A stretch of DNA of 64,000 nt from Azohydromonas australica DSM 1124 (GTDB lineage Bacteria; Pseudomonadota; Gammaproteobacteria; Burkholderiales; Burkholderiaceae_C). A program made the position numbers and the translations under genes. The notes under the pieces were generated by a model, which was given only the letters and a program-made list of their open reading frames with translations, made no database searches and was not told where the DNA came from. Below, in pieces: positions 1 to 11,535 of this stretch (position 1 is its first letter; every line of letters begins with the position of its first letter). The stretch is taken from positions 155,007-219,006 of the forward strand of contig NZ_KE387211.1 of the NCBI RefSeq assembly GCF_000430725.1, written 5' to 3'.

Positions 1-690
1 GTCCACCGGTGCGGCGAGCGGCTGCGGCGCGTCCAGGCTGGCGGCCAGCGCAGCCTGGCGCTGCTTCAGCGCCCGCACTTCGACACGCGCCGACTCCATC
101 TCCTTGGCCGGGACGGAGCCTTCGAGCTGCTCCAGGCGGGCGATGCGGCGCTCGGCCAGCGCCACCTGGGCGCCCAGTTCGGCCTGCTGCGCCAGGCGGT
201 CGCCGCGCTCCAGCGAGCTGGCGGCGGGCTTGAGCCAGGCGACGACCTCGCCCTTGCGCACCTTTTGGCCCAGCACCGGGAAGGCTTTACCCGCAGGCAC
301 GACGGTGCCCGGCTGCGTAGCCTGGATGCGCCCGCCGCTGCCGGGCTCGACCACGACGCGGCCGTTGAGCTCCACGCCCGCGCTCAGCGGCGCGATGGCC
401 ACGGGCTGTGTGCGCACGGCCAAGAGCCGCTGCACGTGCTTGGGCACGAACAGCGAGCCGTCGGGCAGCCGCGCGGAGGCTTCCAGGCTGGCGGCGCCGG
501 CGGGCGCGGCGCTGTCGGGGCGGGCTGCGGCCGGGCCGGCGGCGGGGGCCGTGGGTTTGGATTGCTCGTGGGCGTGGTCCTCGCCGCCGTGGGCGTGGGC
601 GAGGGGGAGCGCGGTGGCGAGGACCAGGAACAGGGTGATGAAGGGAAGCCGAGGCTGTGCAGGACGAAGCACGGCCGGCCGCCCTTCCAT
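1..690 (-). CDS. RND efflux periplasmic adaptor (CzcB/CusB type), partial
   Basis: Membrane-fusion protein that would bridge an inner-membrane RND pump to the TolC-type protein encoded upstream in the same operon; the pump gene should lie beyond the left edge. The 230 visible codons show a signal peptide ending LPLAHA, a His/Glu-rich segment (HGGEDHAHE, a likely metal-binding tail), then a HlyD-like barrel-sandwich half (GRVVVEPGSGGRIQATQPG, VRKGEVVAWL) and the start of a coiled-coil hairpin rich in Ala, Glu and Arg. The C-terminus is cut by the window edge. ATG at 690 abuts a repeat element; a GTG at 672 has a better ribosome site (GGAAGGG, 9 nt away) inside the first codons and may be the true start. 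Metal specificity (Zn/Co/Cd or Cu/Ag) cannot be decided. Confidence 0.85.
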   Translation of the reverse strand, partial: MEGRPAVLRPAQPRLPFITLFLVLATALPLAHAHGGEDHAHEQSKPTAPAAGPAAARPDSAAPAGAASLEASARLPDGSLFVPKHVQRLLAVRTQPVAIAPLSAGVELNGRVVVEPGSGGRIQATQPGTVVPAGKAFPVLGQKVRKGEVVAWLKPAASSLERGDRLAQQAELGAQVALAERRIARLEQLEGSVPAKEMESARVEVRALKQRQAALAASLDAPQPLAAPVD

Positions 691-693
691 TCC

Positions 694-840
694 GTCATTA
701 CCGCGAAGGCGGGAATCCAGGCGGCTCCACATCAGCCCGAAGCCTGGGTACTGCGAACCGAAAAGCAAGCCCCGGCGTTCACCCCGATCTGCTTGCGGCG
801 GCTTGGGGGCCGCCTGGATTCCCGCCTTCGCGGGAATGAC
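694..840. repeat. REP/MITE-like inverted repeat, 32-bp arms
   Basis: Two 32-bp arms (694-725 and 809-840) are inverted copies with a single mismatch. Each contains the palindromic core CCCGCGAAGGCGGGAAT, a type of short intergenic repeat common in beta- and gammaproteobacteria. The 83-bp interior has no gene. The element sits between the small exported-protein gene and the efflux adaptor and its left arm ends 4 bp from the adaptor ATG. The remaining gap (841-976) shows no gene. Confidence 0.8.
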
Positions 841-976
841 GAAGTAGTTGGCGGGACGACTCAGCTCTCGGCATGACGGAACAGTGCGTGCAGCACCTCG
901 GCTGACGGGAACCGCGAGAACGCCATTGCCCCGGACAAAACGGGCCTCTTGTTGATTCATAGCCACCCCTCGCTCC

Positions 977-1558
977 TCACCGCCGCGCCGCCGAGGCACG
1001 CCGCCGCAGCGCCGACATCCCCGCCATCGCCACCGCCATCCCCGCGGCGCCAAGCGCCATCCAGCCCAGCGGCCCGCCCCACGCGGCACGCGGCGAGGTT
1101 TCACTCGCCACCGCGGCGGCGCCTTGGCCAGCGCCCTGGCCGGCGCCCTCCGCCCGCGCCACCACCAGCGGCGCCCCCAGCAGGTCCATGTCGCTGCCCG
1201 CCTGCACCGTGAAGGTCAGCGGATGCGAGCCCGCCGCCGGCACCTGGGCCAGCTTCAGCTCGTAGACGCCGGGCGAGACCTCGGCGGCCTTGCCGTTGGC
1301 GCCCGCGCCTTCCACCTCCACCACGGCGCCTTCCACCGGCGCGTTGGTGGGCGTGGCGTCGAGCCACAGCAGCAGCCGGCCGCCGGGCTCCAGCACGCCG
1401 ACCAGCTCGAACAGCTCCGAATGCGCCGTGACGCGCGGCAGCAGCGGCCGGGCGTTGACCACCGCCGGCGGGCCGTGGTCCTCGCCGCCATGGGCGCGCA
1501 CGGCCTCCGTGCACAGGCCCAGCAGCAGGGCCAGGGCGAAGATGAGGAATCGGTTCAT
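977..1558 (-). CDS. small exported protein of czc-type efflux operon
   Basis: Predicted 193-residue protein of unknown exact role. It has a signal peptide (MNRFLIFALALLLGLCTEAVRA) followed by HGGEDHG, the same metal-binding-like start as the neighbouring adaptor, a central all-beta segment (GRLLLWLDATPTNAPVEGAVVEVEG... PLTFTV) resembling FixH/YtkA-like domains, and one C-terminal membrane segment (GWMALGAAGMAVAMAGMSAL) before a basic tail. Its ATG overlaps the stop of the upstream TolC-family gene by 4 bp, so the two are translationally coupled. Its position between outer-membrane and adaptor genes suggests an accessory periplasmic role in metal efflux; that is inferred from context only. Confidence 0.8.
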   Translation of the reverse strand: MNRFLIFALALLLGLCTEAVRAHGGEDHGPPAVVNARPLLPRVTAHSELFELVGVLEPGGRLLLWLDATPTNAPVEGAVVEVEGAGANGKAAEVSPGVYELKLAQVPAAGSHPLTFTVQAGSDMDLLGAPLVVARAEGAGQGAGQGAAAVASETSPRAAWGGPLGWMALGAAGMAVAMAGMSALRRRASAARR

Positions 1559-2841
1559 GGCAGCACTCCAAGGGCTTGCTGCAGGCGCGAGACGGCCGCC
1601 TGGCGCGCCACCTCCAGCCGGCGCTGGTCCGCCTGCGCGTCGAAGGCGGCGGCGCGGGCGCGCAGCAGCGTGGGCAGGTCGCTCTCGCCCAAAGAAAAGG
1701 ATTTGTTGATCAGCGCCAGCGTGTCGGCCGTGAGCGCGGCGCGCCGCGCGGCCAGGGCGGCCTTGGCGTCCACCGTGTCGCGCTCGCGCTGCGCGGCGTC
1801 GATCTCCAGCGCCAGCTGCGCCTGCAGCTGCGCCTCGCCGGCCTGGGCTTCGAGCAGGTCGGCGCGCACTTCGGCGCTGTCGCGCAGCCGCCGCGGCGCG
1901 GAGGCCAGCGGCAGCGTCAGTCGCAGGCCGACGGCGTTGGCGTAGGTTTCATTGGCATCGCTGCGCTCCCGCACCAGCCGCAGCGCGACCTCGGGCGTCT
2001 CGCGCGTGCTGCGCTCCACGAGCTGCAGCCGCGCCAACGCCAGCCGCACCGCGGCGGCGGCCGCGGCCAGGCGCGGGTGCGTGGCCGGGCGATCCTCCAC
2101 GGCAACGGGCCCTTCGGCGCGCAGCGCGGCGGGGGCCGGCGCGCCGGTGAGCGCGCGCAGGCGGTCGGCGGCCAGGCGTTCAAGCAGCAGGGCGTCGGCC
2201 AGCGCGGCCTCGTTGCCCTGGGTCTCGGCGGCGGCGACGTTGGCGTCGGTGCGGGCCAGCTCGCCGGCGCGCTGGCGGCGCTCCACGTCGGCCTGCAGCG
2301 CGCGGGCGGAGTCCAGCCGGCTGCGCTGCAGCGCAACGTCCTCGCGCGCCAGCGCCAGCGCCCACCAGGCCTCGCGCAGCTCGCCGGCGAGCTGCAGCCG
2401 GCGCGCGAGGGTGTCGTCCTCCAGCCCCTGGAGCTGCGCCGAGGCCAGCGACTGCTGCACGCCGCGCTGACCGGGCAGCCACAGCGGCACGCCGATCTCG
2501 GCCTCCAGCTCGCGGCGCCCGGCGCGGCGGTTCAGGCGGTCATCCAGCGCGCTCAGGCCGATGCGCGGCGCGCCGGCGGACAGGTTGCGCGCCAGCGCCG
2601 CGGCGGCCTGCGCCTGCTCGGCGCGCGCCGGCAGCGCCTGGCCCGCGGGCGAGCGCGCCCAGGCCAGCGCCAGCGCGGCCTGCAGGCTGTCCGGCGCGCC
2701 GGCCGGCGCAAGGCTGCTGCCGGCGCCGGACCAGGGACTGCCGGCAGGTGCCGGTACGACTGGTGTGGCCGGCGTGGGCGCGTCGGCGGCGTGTGCGGCC
2801 AGGACGGCCGCGAGCCCTGCCGACACGATCAGATGCTTCAT
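1555..2841 (-). CDS. TolC-family outer-membrane efflux protein (CzcC-like)
   Basis: 428-residue outer-membrane channel subunit of an RND metal efflux system. A short signal peptide (HLIVSAGLAAVLAAHA) is followed by two internally related long alpha-helical blocks separated by beta segments, the TolC/OEP repeat plan (for example LQAALALAWARSPAGQALPARAEQAQAAAALARNL and SFSLGESDLPTLLRARAAA). Length matches CzcC/CusC proteins (about 420-460). The ATG at 2841 has GGAAG 6 nt upstream; an in-frame TTG one codon earlier is less likely. It is followed by the small exported protein with an ATGA overlap and then the adaptor, matching a czcI-C-x-B gene order. Confidence 0.88.
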   Translation of the reverse strand: MKHLIVSAGLAAVLAAHAADAPTPATPVVPAPAGSPWSGAGSSLAPAGAPDSLQAALALAWARSPAGQALPARAEQAQAAAALARNLSAGAPRIGLSALDDRLNRRAGRRELEAEIGVPLWLPGQRGVQQSLASAQLQGLEDDTLARRLQLAGELREAWWALALAREDVALQRSRLDSARALQADVERRQRAGELARTDANVAAAETQGNEAALADALLLERLAADRLRALTGAPAPAALRAEGPVAVEDRPATHPRLAAAAAAVRLALARLQLVERSTRETPEVALRLVRERSDANETYANAVGLRLTLPLASAPRRLRDSAEVRADLLEAQAGEAQLQAQLALEIDAAQRERDTVDAKAALAARRAALTADTLALINKSFSLGESDLPTLLRARAAAFDAQADQRRLEVARQAAVSRLQQALGVLP

Positions 2842-2974
2842 CAAGGCTTCCTCGACAACGATGCGGATGCATGGCGTATGCGGAAGAAGCGGCGGGCGCC
2901 GAGACCGCGCTGCCCTGTTCAGGCAGCGGCCTCGTCGAAGACCGGAATTCGGGTGGGAAGACCTGGCCGCCGCT

Positions 2975-3451
2975 TCAAGCGGCGAGGCCTATGGGCGGCC
3001 GTTGCAGCCGTTGCGGCGGCACCGAGCTGAAGCGCGCACCCTCGGCGGGGCTGAGCTGGCTGGGGAGTTTCAGTGCCGGCAGGCCGGTGTCGAAGCCCGC
3101 GGCCAGCGGCGGGGAATGCAGGCTCATGCAGGCGGCGGAGCCGCTGCACGGGTCCTGGCTGGCGCTCGCCGGGCCGCCATCGCCGGGACCGTGCCCGGCC
3201 GGCGGTGCGGCGTCGTGGTGGGCGTGATGCTCGTGCGCCGGCGCGTGCGCGTCGGCATGGCCGGCGTGGTGCCCGTCGTGGCCCGCCAGCGCCTCGTGGT
3301 GGCCGGCATGGGCCTCATGGGCCGCGGCCAGCGCCATCACGGCCGCCTTGTCCTGCAGGCTCACGTGCCCGCGGCACGGCATGGCCACCAGCGCCCACGC
3401 CGACTGGATCGGCAGCAGGAGCATCAGGACGATGGCGATGAAGCGGCGCAC
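2975..3451 (-). CDS. CzcI-like His-rich periplasmic protein
   Basis: About 158 residues from the GTG at 3451. The start VRRFIAIVLMLLLPIQSAWA is the characteristic signal sequence of CzcI-family proteins found ahead of czcCBA operons. The mature part is very rich in His, Asp and Gly (AHEAHAGHHEALAGHDGHH, HEHHAHHD) and probably binds divalent metal in the periplasm. It lies 133 bp upstream of the TolC-family gene on the same strand. A longer reading from a TTG at 3523 exists, but the added residues are not signal-peptide-like. CzcI is usually described as regulatory or accessory; its mechanism is not established. Confidence 0.8.
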   Translation of the reverse strand: MRRFIAIVLMLLLPIQSAWALVAMPCRGHVSLQDKAAVMALAAAHEAHAGHHEALAGHDGHHAGHADAHAPAHEHHAHHDAAPPAGHGPGDGGPASASQDPCSGSAACMSLHSPPLAAGFDTGLPALKLPSQLSPAEGARFSSVPPQRLQRPPIGLAA

Positions 3452-3547
3452 GGGAAAGCGAAAAACGATGGGCGGGGACAGTGGCGAGTTTAGGCGCTGT
3501 GGCGGCAAGGCCGGCCTGAGCAAGGGTCAAGCCGGCCGTGGCACCTG

Positions 3548-3739
3548 TCACGCCGGGTCGTAGCCCGCGTCGGCCAGCGCCCGGGCCAGGGCTTCGCGAT
3601 CGGCCGCGCCCTCGACCTGCACCTTGTGGCTGGGCAGGTCGATCTGCACGCGCGCCTGCGGTGCCACGGCCTGCAGCGCCTGGGTGACGGCGCCGACGCA
3701 GTGGCCGCAGGTCATGGTGGGGAGGGTGAACTCGATCAT
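3548..3739 (-). CDS. copZ: Copper chaperone, HMA domain (CopZ)
   Basis: 63-residue single heavy-metal-associated domain: the MTCGHC metal-binding motif (residues 9-14) sits in the first loop of a beta-alpha-beta-beta-alpha-beta ferredoxin-like fold. It would carry Cu(I) in the cytoplasm and deliver it to the P1B ATPase encoded 1.7 kb away. ATG 3739 has a clear GAGGAG ribosome site. It is transcribed leftward from a MerR/CueR-type promoter (3770-3800), so copper induction is expected; no cueR gene is in the window. Confidence 0.93.
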   Translation of the reverse strand: MIEFTLPTMTCGHCVGAVTQALQAVAPQARVQIDLPSHKVQVEGAADREALARALADAGYDPA

Positions 3740-3769
3740 GGTGGCTCCTCGTGGTGGGCAAGTGAAAGC

Positions 3770-3800
3770 AGTCTGGACCTTGCCACTGTGGGAAGGTCAA
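3770..3800 (-). promoter_or_regulatory. CueR/MerR-type promoter of copZ
   Basis: On the minus strand: -35 TTGACC (3795-3800), a 19-bp spacer and a weak -10 CAGACT (3770-3775). The spacer holds an interrupted dyad, ACCTTCC...GGCAAGGT, which matches the known CueR operator pattern. The overlong 19-bp spacer is diagnostic of MerR-family activated promoters. Confidence 0.82.
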
Positions 3801-3897
3801 GCGCCTTGTCCCTGCCGGCGTTGACGGTGATCAATCCGCCGCCGTGGGCCGGTCCTAAGCTGCGGACAAGTCCTGCCCGACGTGGCTTTTCAGCCTC

Positions 3898-4377
3898 ATG
3901 CCCTTCACGTCCCGCTCACGCCTGGTCCGCTGCATCACCCGGCTGATGTGCTGGGTGCTGTTGGCCGGGTGGTTTGTGGGGGCGGCCAATGCGTGCGTGC
4001 TGCTGGATCGCGCGGCCGAGCCACTGCGGCAGGCGGCGGCGCACCCGCACGAGGCCGCGGCCTCGGAGCACCACCATCCCCGTGAAGCCGCCCGCGTGAG
4101 CGACTGCCACGGAGACGGCCATGAAGGCGGCCCTGCGCAAGGCCGTGACACGGCTCCCGGGCTGCAGGCCTGCAAGCACCTGTGCGACGGCGAGCAGCAG
4201 GCGGTGGCCAAGGCCGGCGCCGGGGAGCTGCCCTGGCTGCACTGTGTTGCGTCGGCCACGGCGGCGTCCTGCCTGGTCGTGCCCGCTCCCGCCCCGGCCC
4301 CCGCGCCGCGACCCGATGCCGGCACCCTGCCGGCGCCTCCGCCCATTCCCATCGCGTTCCTGAGGCTCACGATCTAG
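3898..4377 (+). CDS. His/Cys-containing exported protein, unknown function
   Basis: 159 residues. After a basic N-terminus comes a hydrophobic signal segment (LMCWVLLAGWFVGAANA), then a His-rich stretch (HPHEAAASEHHHPREAA), scattered Cys (CHGDGH, ACKHLC, LHC, SC) and a Pro/Ala tail. His and Cys composition and its position between copZ and the Met-rich protein suggest a periplasmic copper-binding accessory. No enzymatic motif is seen and I do not recognise the family. No strong ribosome site precedes the ATG; a start at LVRCI a few codons on is possible. It is divergent from copZ, so it may share the regulatory region. Confidence 0.7.
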   Translation: MPFTSRSRLVRCITRLMCWVLLAGWFVGAANACVLLDRAAEPLRQAAAHPHEAAASEHHHPREAARVSDCHGDGHEGGPAQGRDTAPGLQACKHLCDGEQQAVAKAGAGELPWLHCVASATAASCLVVPAPAPAPAPRPDAGTLPAPPPIPIAFLRLTI

Positions 4378-4509
4378 AGCCCCCAGCCTGCCCGCCCGGC
4401 ACGCCGCCAATGGCCCGTGCCGGACGGGCTGCGCGTCCTGGCCCGGCAGCGCCCTGGCTGCTGCCCGCCGCCTGCTTCCCCATCGCTACACATCCCAGAG
4501 GACTGCACC

Positions 4510-5022
<513 letters not shown>

Positions 5023-5047
5023 ACACGGCCGCCAGAGGTGCCGGGGC

Positions 5048-5084
5048 TTGACCTTCCCATGATGGCAAGCCCCAAGGTTCTATT
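5048..5084 (+). promoter_or_regulatory. CueR-type promoter with extended spacer, upstream of copA
   Basis: TTGACC (5048-5053) is followed by TTCCCATGATGGCAAG, which matches the copper-operator sequence at 3770-3800. The expected -10 (CTATTG) is 26 bp away instead of 19. Removing the 7 bases CCCCAAG restores an exact 19-bp MerR-type spacer. It may be a damaged or altered copper promoter for the DUF2933-copA genes. Confidence 0.55.
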
Positions 5085-5125
5085 GCAGCCGGCCCCCCGC
5101 CGGCGCTTGCGCAAAGGAGCTCGGC

Positions 5126-5401
5126 ATGGACACGTCCCGTCATCCCGACACGCGCACCGGGCGGCATGACGCCGCCCCGCGGCGCAGTCCCTGGACCACG
5201 GTCCTCGTCATGCTGCTGCTCATCGGCGGCTTCTACTTGTTGCGCGAGCACTGGGGCCACGTGACGGGGCTGTGGCCCTACCTGCTGCTGGCCTGCCCGC
5301 TGATGCACCTGTTCCATGGGCATGGCCACCACGGCCACCACGGCCACCGCCATGGCGGGCCGCAGCGGCACGACGGCCCCGCGTCGGACAAGGACTGGTG
5401 A
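5126..5401 (+). CDS. DUF2933 small membrane protein
   Basis: 91 residues with one or two hydrophobic segments ([23 protein letters not shown] and [17 protein letters not shown]) followed by a His-rich tail ([15 protein letters not shown]). The arrangement 'LREH...[14 protein letters not shown]' is the DUF2933 signature; such proteins are commonly encoded next to copper/silver P-type ATPases. Its stop is only 4 bp before the copA ATG, whose ribosome site overlaps the stop. A role in handing metal to or from the ATPase is plausible from the His-rich tail but unproven. Confidence 0.86.
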   Translation: MDTSRHPDTRTGRHDAAPRRSPWTTVLVMLLLIGGFYLLREHWGHVTGLWPYLLLACPLMHLFHGHGHHGHHGHRHGGPQRHDGPASDKDW

Positions 5402-5405
5402 GGCC

Positions 5406-7607
5406 ATGAGCATGCAGCCACACCACCACGCGCACGAGCACCATGCCCACGCGCAGGGCCCCGCCCACGCCCATGAGCCTCGCCACGAAGCGCCGCTGCC
5501 CGCGCCGGGCACCGTCTACACCTGCCCCATGCACCCGGAGATCCGGCAGGACCATCCCGGCAGCTGTCCCAAGTGCGGCATGGCGCTGGAGCCGCTGCTG
5601 CCCGAGGCCGAGGCCGGCGACGAGAACCCGGAGCTGGCGGACTTCAGCCGCCGCTTCTGGTGGACGCTGCCCCTGACCGTCGCCGTCACCGTGCTGGCCA
5701 TGGCCGGGCACCGGCTGGGCTGGTTCGGCATGGGCACGCAGAGCTGGGTCGAGCTGCTGCTGTCGGCGCCGGTGGTGCTGTGGGCGGGCGCGCCCTTCTT
5801 CGTGCGCTGGGCGCAGTCGCTGACGCACCGCAGCCCCAACATGTGGACGCTCATCGGCACGGGCACCGGCGCGGCCTTCCTCTACAGCGTGGCGGCGACG
5901 CTGGCGCCGCGGGCCTTCCCGCCCTCCTTCTTCGACATGGGGCGCGTGCCGGTGTACTTCGAGGCCGCGGCGGTGATCGTCTCGCTCACCCTGCTGGGAC
6001 AGATGCTGGAGCTGCGGGCGCGCTCGCAGACCTCGGCCGCCATCAAGTCGCTGCTGGGCCTGGCGCCCAAGACCGCGCGGCGCATCCGGCCCGACGGCGG
6101 CGAGGAGGACGTACCGCTCACGCACGTGCACGTGGGCGACCTGCTGCGCGTGCGCCCGGGCGAGAAGGTGCCCGTGGACGGCGTGGTGGTGGAAGGCGCC
6201 AGCGCGGTGGACGAGTCCATGCTCACCGGCGAGCCGCTGCCCGTGGGCAAGCGCGCGGGCGACAAGCTCATCGGCGCGACGCTCAACACCAGCGGCGCGC
6301 TGGTGTTGCGCTCCGAGCGCGTGGGGGCCCAGACCATGCTGTCGCAGATCGTGCAGATGGTGGCGCAGGCGCAGCGCTCGCGCGCGCCCATGCAGCGCAT
6401 GGCCGACCAGGTCGCGGGCGCCTTCGTCGTCATGGTGGTCGGCATCGCGCTGCTGACCTTCCTCGGCTGGGGGCTGCTCGGCCCCGAGCCCTCGTGGGTG
6501 CATGGGCTGGTCAACGCCGTGGCCGTGCTGATCATCGCCTGCCCCTGCGCGCTGGGCCTGGCCACGCCCATGTCGATCATGGTCGCCACGGGCCGGGCCG
6601 CCACGCGCGGCGTGCTGTTCCGCGACGCCGCGGCCATCGAGCGGCTGCGCGAGGTGGACACGCTCATCGTGGACAAGACCGGCACGCTCACCGAGGGCAA
6701 GCCGGCCTTCCACGGCGCCGAGCCCGCGCCGGGCTGGCAAGCCGAGGAGGTGCTGCGCCTGGCCGCGAGCCTGGACCAGGGCAGCGAGCACCCGCTGGCC
6801 GACGCCATCGTGGGCGCCGCGCGCGAGCGGGGCCTGCGCCTGGACAAGCCGGAGGAGTTCGAGTCGGGCAGCGGCATCGGCGTGCGCGGCCGCGTGGCGG
6901 GGCGCCGGCTCGCGCTGGGCAACACCGCGTTGATGCGGCAACTGGGCGTGGCGGTGGACGCGCTCGTGCCGCAGGCCGAGGCGCTGCGCGCGCAAGGCGC
7001 CAGCGTCATGCACCTGGCGGTGGACGGCGAGCTCGCGGGCCTGCTGGCCGTGGCCGACCCGGTGAAGGGCAGCACGCCGGAGGCGCTGAAGGCGCTGCGC
7101 GAAGCCGGGTTGCGCGTGGTGATGGCCACCGGCGACGGCCTGACCACCGCCCGCGCCGTGGGCGCGCGGCTGGGCATCGACGAGGTGCACGGCGAGGTGA
7201 AGCCCGCCGACAAGCTGGCGCTGGTGGAGGCGCTGCAGCGCCAGGGCAAGGTGGTCGCGATGGCCGGCGACGGCATCAACGACGCACCGGCGCTGGCCCA
7301 GGCCGACGTGGGGCTGGCGATGGGCACCGGCACCGACGTGGCGATGAACAGCGCCGCCGTCACGCTGGTCAAGGGCGACCTGCGCGGCATCGCGCAGGCG
7401 CGCGCGATCTCGCAGGCCACCATCGCCAACATGAGGCAGAACTTGGGCTTCGCCTTCGTCTACAACGCGTTGGGCGTGCCGCTGGCGGCGGGGCTGCTGT
7501 ACCCGTTCACCGGCTGGCTGCTCTCGCCCATGATCGCGGCGCTGGCGATGAGCCTGAGCTCGGTGTCGGTGGTGGGCAACGCGCTGAGGCTCAGGGCGCG
7601 CGCCTGA
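5406..7607 (+). CDS. copA: Copper-translocating P1B-type ATPase
   Basis: 733-residue inner-membrane ATPase exporting Cu(I)/Ag(I). The N-terminus is a His-rich stretch ([12 protein letters not shown]) followed by a YHS-like heavy-metal-binding domain (YTCPMHPEI...[10 protein letters not shown]) instead of HMA domains. Then come the membrane region, the actuator motif TGEP, the transport motif CPC at 379-381 (IACPCALG), the phosphorylation site D423 (DKTGTLTEG), the P1B nucleotide-domain HP motif (SEHPLA), and [13 protein letters not shown] 5406 has GGTGAGG; an in-frame upstream ATG at 5316 would overlap the DUF2933 gene and lacks support. The 3' end faces the leftward receiver gene with only 13 bp between stops. 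Confidence 0.95.
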   Translation: MSMQPHHHAHEHHAHAQGPAHAHEPRHEAPLPAPGTVYTCPMHPEIRQDHPGSCPKCGMALEPLLPEAEAGDENPELADFSRRFWWTLPLTVAVTVLAMAGHRLGWFGMGTQSWVELLLSAPVVLWAGAPFFVRWAQSLTHRSPNMWTLIGTGTGAAFLYSVAATLAPRAFPPSFFDMGRVPVYFEAAAVIVSLTLLGQMLELRARSQTSAAIKSLLGLAPKTARRIRPDGGEEDVPLTHVHVGDLLRVRPGEKVPVDGVVVEGASAVDESMLTGEPLPVGKRAGDKLIGATLNTSGALVLRSERVGAQTMLSQIVQMVAQAQRSRAPMQRMADQVAGAFVVMVVGIALLTFLGWGLLGPEPSWVHGLVNAVAVLIIACPCALGLATPMSIMVATGRAATRGVLFRDAAAIERLREVDTLIVDKTGTLTEGKPAFHGAEPAPGWQAEEVLRLAASLDQGSEHPLADAIVGAARERGLRLDKPEEFESGSGIGVRGRVAGRRLALGNTALMRQLGVAVDALVPQAEALRAQGASVMHLAVDGELAGLLAVADPVKGSTPEALKALREAGLRVVMATGDGLTTARAVGARLGIDEVHGEVKPADKLALVEALQRQGKVVAMAGDGINDAPALAQADVGLAMGTGTDVAMNSAAVTLVKGDLRGIAQARAISQATIANMRQNLGFAFVYNALGVPLAAGLLYPFTGWLLSPMIAALAMSLSSVSVVGNALRLRARA

Positions 7608-7620
7608 CCATGGGCCCGCC

Positions 7621-7986
7621 TCAGCCCGCCAGCACGCGCGCGACGGTGGCGAGCAGTTCCTTGTAGTCGAAAGGCTTGGGCAGGTAGCCATCGCAACCCG
7701 CCGCCAGGATGCGCTCGCGGTCGCCCTTCATCGCCTGCGCCGTCAGCGCCACGATCTTGAGGCCGGCCGTGCGCGGATCGTCGCGCAGCAACCGGACGGC
7801 ACCGAGCCCGTCCAGGCCCGGCATCTGCACGTCCATCAGCACCAGATCGGGCAGCTGCTCGCGGGCCAGGCGCACGCCCTGCTCGCCATCGCCGGCCTCC
7901 AGCACCTCGAAGCCGGCCTTGCTCAGCACCAACCGCGCCAGCTTGAGGTTCTGCGGGTTGTCTTCGACGATCAGGATCCGGTTCAT
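7621..7986 (-). CDS. Single-domain response regulator
   Basis: 121 residues, a stand-alone CheY-like receiver: ILIVEDN acidic pocket, phospho-acceptor Asp in LVLMDVQMPG, Thr/Ala switch (IVALTAQAM) and Lys in YLPKPF. It has no output domain, so it probably relays phosphate or signals by protein contact, as DivK-like receivers do. Its ATG overlaps the stop of the preceding receiver-kinase by 4 bp, making it the last gene of a three-gene phosphorelay operon. Confidence 0.93.
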   Translation of the reverse strand: MNRILIVEDNPQNLKLARLVLSKAGFEVLEAGDGEQGVRLAREQLPDLVLMDVQMPGLDGLGAVRLLRDDPRTAGLKIVALTAQAMKGDRERILAAGCDGYLPKPFDYKELLATVARVLAG

Positions 7987-9118
7987 GCGGCGGGCTCCGG
8001 GGCGGCACCGGGCCTCGGCAGCGTGAAGAAGAGGCGCGCGCCCTGGCCCGGTGCCGACTCGGCCCAGACCTTTCCGCCGTGCTTGCTCACCACCTGGTGC
8101 ACCACCGACAGCCCCACGCCGCTGCCTTCGAAACCGCTGTCGTGGAAACGCTGGAACGGCTGGAACAGCCGTTGCGCCGCCGCGGCGGCATCGAAGCCCG
8201 TGCCGTTGTCGCCGATGCAGAACGTCGCCGTCTCGTCCACGCGGTGCAGGCCGATGACGGCCTCGGCCCGCTCCGCGCTGTACTTGAAGGCATTGGACAG
8301 CAGGTTGGACAGCGCCAGGCGCAGCAGCCGCTCGTCGCCGAGGGCGTGCAGCCCCGGCGCGATCTCCCAGCGCACGCGGCGCTGGGGCTGGCCCGCCGCC
8401 AAGGCCGTGGCCAGCTCGGTGGCCATGGCGGAGAGGTCCACGTCGCCGCGCTGCAGCTCGTGGTGCGACAGCTGCGCCAGCAACAGCATGTCGTCGATGA
8501 TGGTGGTCATGCGCCGGCCCGCATCGAGCATGTGCCGCAGCCACTCGCGGCCCTGCTCGTCCAGCGCGGCGCCGTGGCGCTGCTGCAGGAGCTGGCCGAA
8601 GCCCAGCATGTGGCCCAGCGGCGTGCGCAGGTCGTGCGAGAGCGAGTAGCTGAAGCGCTCCAGGTCCTGGTGCGCCTGGTGCAGCTCGCTGAAAGCCTGC
8701 TCCATGGCGGCGGCCTGGGCCTGCGCCTGCTGGCGCAGGCGGTGCAGCGCGATGAAGACCTCCGCCTTGGCGCGCAGGATCTGCGGCACCACGGGCGAGA
8801 GGATGTAGTCCACCGCGCCGAGCTGGTAGCCCTTGAAGACGTCGGCATCGTGCGTGTAGACGGCCGACACGAAGAGGATGGGCGCATCCACCTGCAAGGC
8901 CGATTCGCGCAGCTGCCGCGCCAGGTCGAAGCCGCTGGTGCCGCCCAGGTGCACGTCCAGCAGGATCAGCGCGTAGTCGCGCTCGGCGCAGCGGGCCAGG
9001 GCCTCCTCGGCGCTGGCAGCCTGCACCAGCGTCGCCGCCGTGCTGCGCAGCACGACCTCGTACAGCCGCCGGTTGGCGGCGGTGTCATCGACGATCAGCA
9101 CGGCGGGCAGGGAATCGT

Positions 9119-9122
<4 letters not shown>
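7983..9122 (-). CDS. Receiver-histidine kinase hybrid
   Basis: 379 residues without membrane segments. Residues 1-125 are a receiver domain (VLIVDDTAANRRL, phospho-Asp in LILLDVHLGG), a coiled coil (about 125-155, QAQAAAMEQAFSELHQAHQDLE), a HisKA domain with SLSHDLRTPLGHM, and a HATPase_c domain (SNLLSNAFKY N-box, DNGTGFD and GVGLS G-boxes). The receiver-first order means the kinase can be controlled by an upstream phosphodonor, probably the membrane kinase whose gene overlaps it by 4 bp. It likely passes phosphate to the downstream single receiver. Confidence 0.92.
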
Positions 9123-11191
<2,069 letters not shown>

Positions 11192-11355
11192 GCCTGGCTC
11201 CAACCGTCGTGCAGCCCCACCGCGAGCAACCGCAATACCCGCACGCGCGCCAGACATCCCATCGCACCGATTCCCACCTGGTCGTGACCAGCGGCAGTCT
11301 CAGCCTGGCCAGCGGGCGGTGTCCAGACGCCGGGCCACGCAGACATTGACGCGTG

Positions 11356-11535
11356 TCAAGCGGCGACGGCGCTCCGGCCCTGCGGTGGGAAGCGCAGGCT
11401 CGGCACGGGCTGGTCGGGGTGGTCGCCGTCGTCGAAGGTGTTGCCGCCGCTCCAGACGTTGGTGGCGTTGAGCATGGAGATCAGGTCGTGCCCCGAGTCC
11501 CAGCGCCCACGCTTGCGGCTTGGGCACTGGTGCGG
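11356..11535 (-). other. Alternative-frame coding tail after SulP gene
   Basis: The minus-strand frame next to the SulP frame stays open to a TGA at 11356-11358. From about 11535 down it encodes a protein-like tail (WDSGHDLISMLNATNVW, SGGNTFDDGDHPDQPVPSLR) with strong G/C third-position codons. No ribosome site precedes its ATG at 11475. It looks like a C-terminus belonging to the SulP protein, separated by a frameshift; a small overlapping gene is the alternative. Confidence 0.4.

Noticed and set aside
5220-7691. 823-codon open frame on the minus strand opposite copA
   Set aside because: It is the mirror of the copA codon pattern in GC-rich DNA; composition is His/Gln/Arg/Gly-biased with no domains, while the plus strand carries all P1B motifs.
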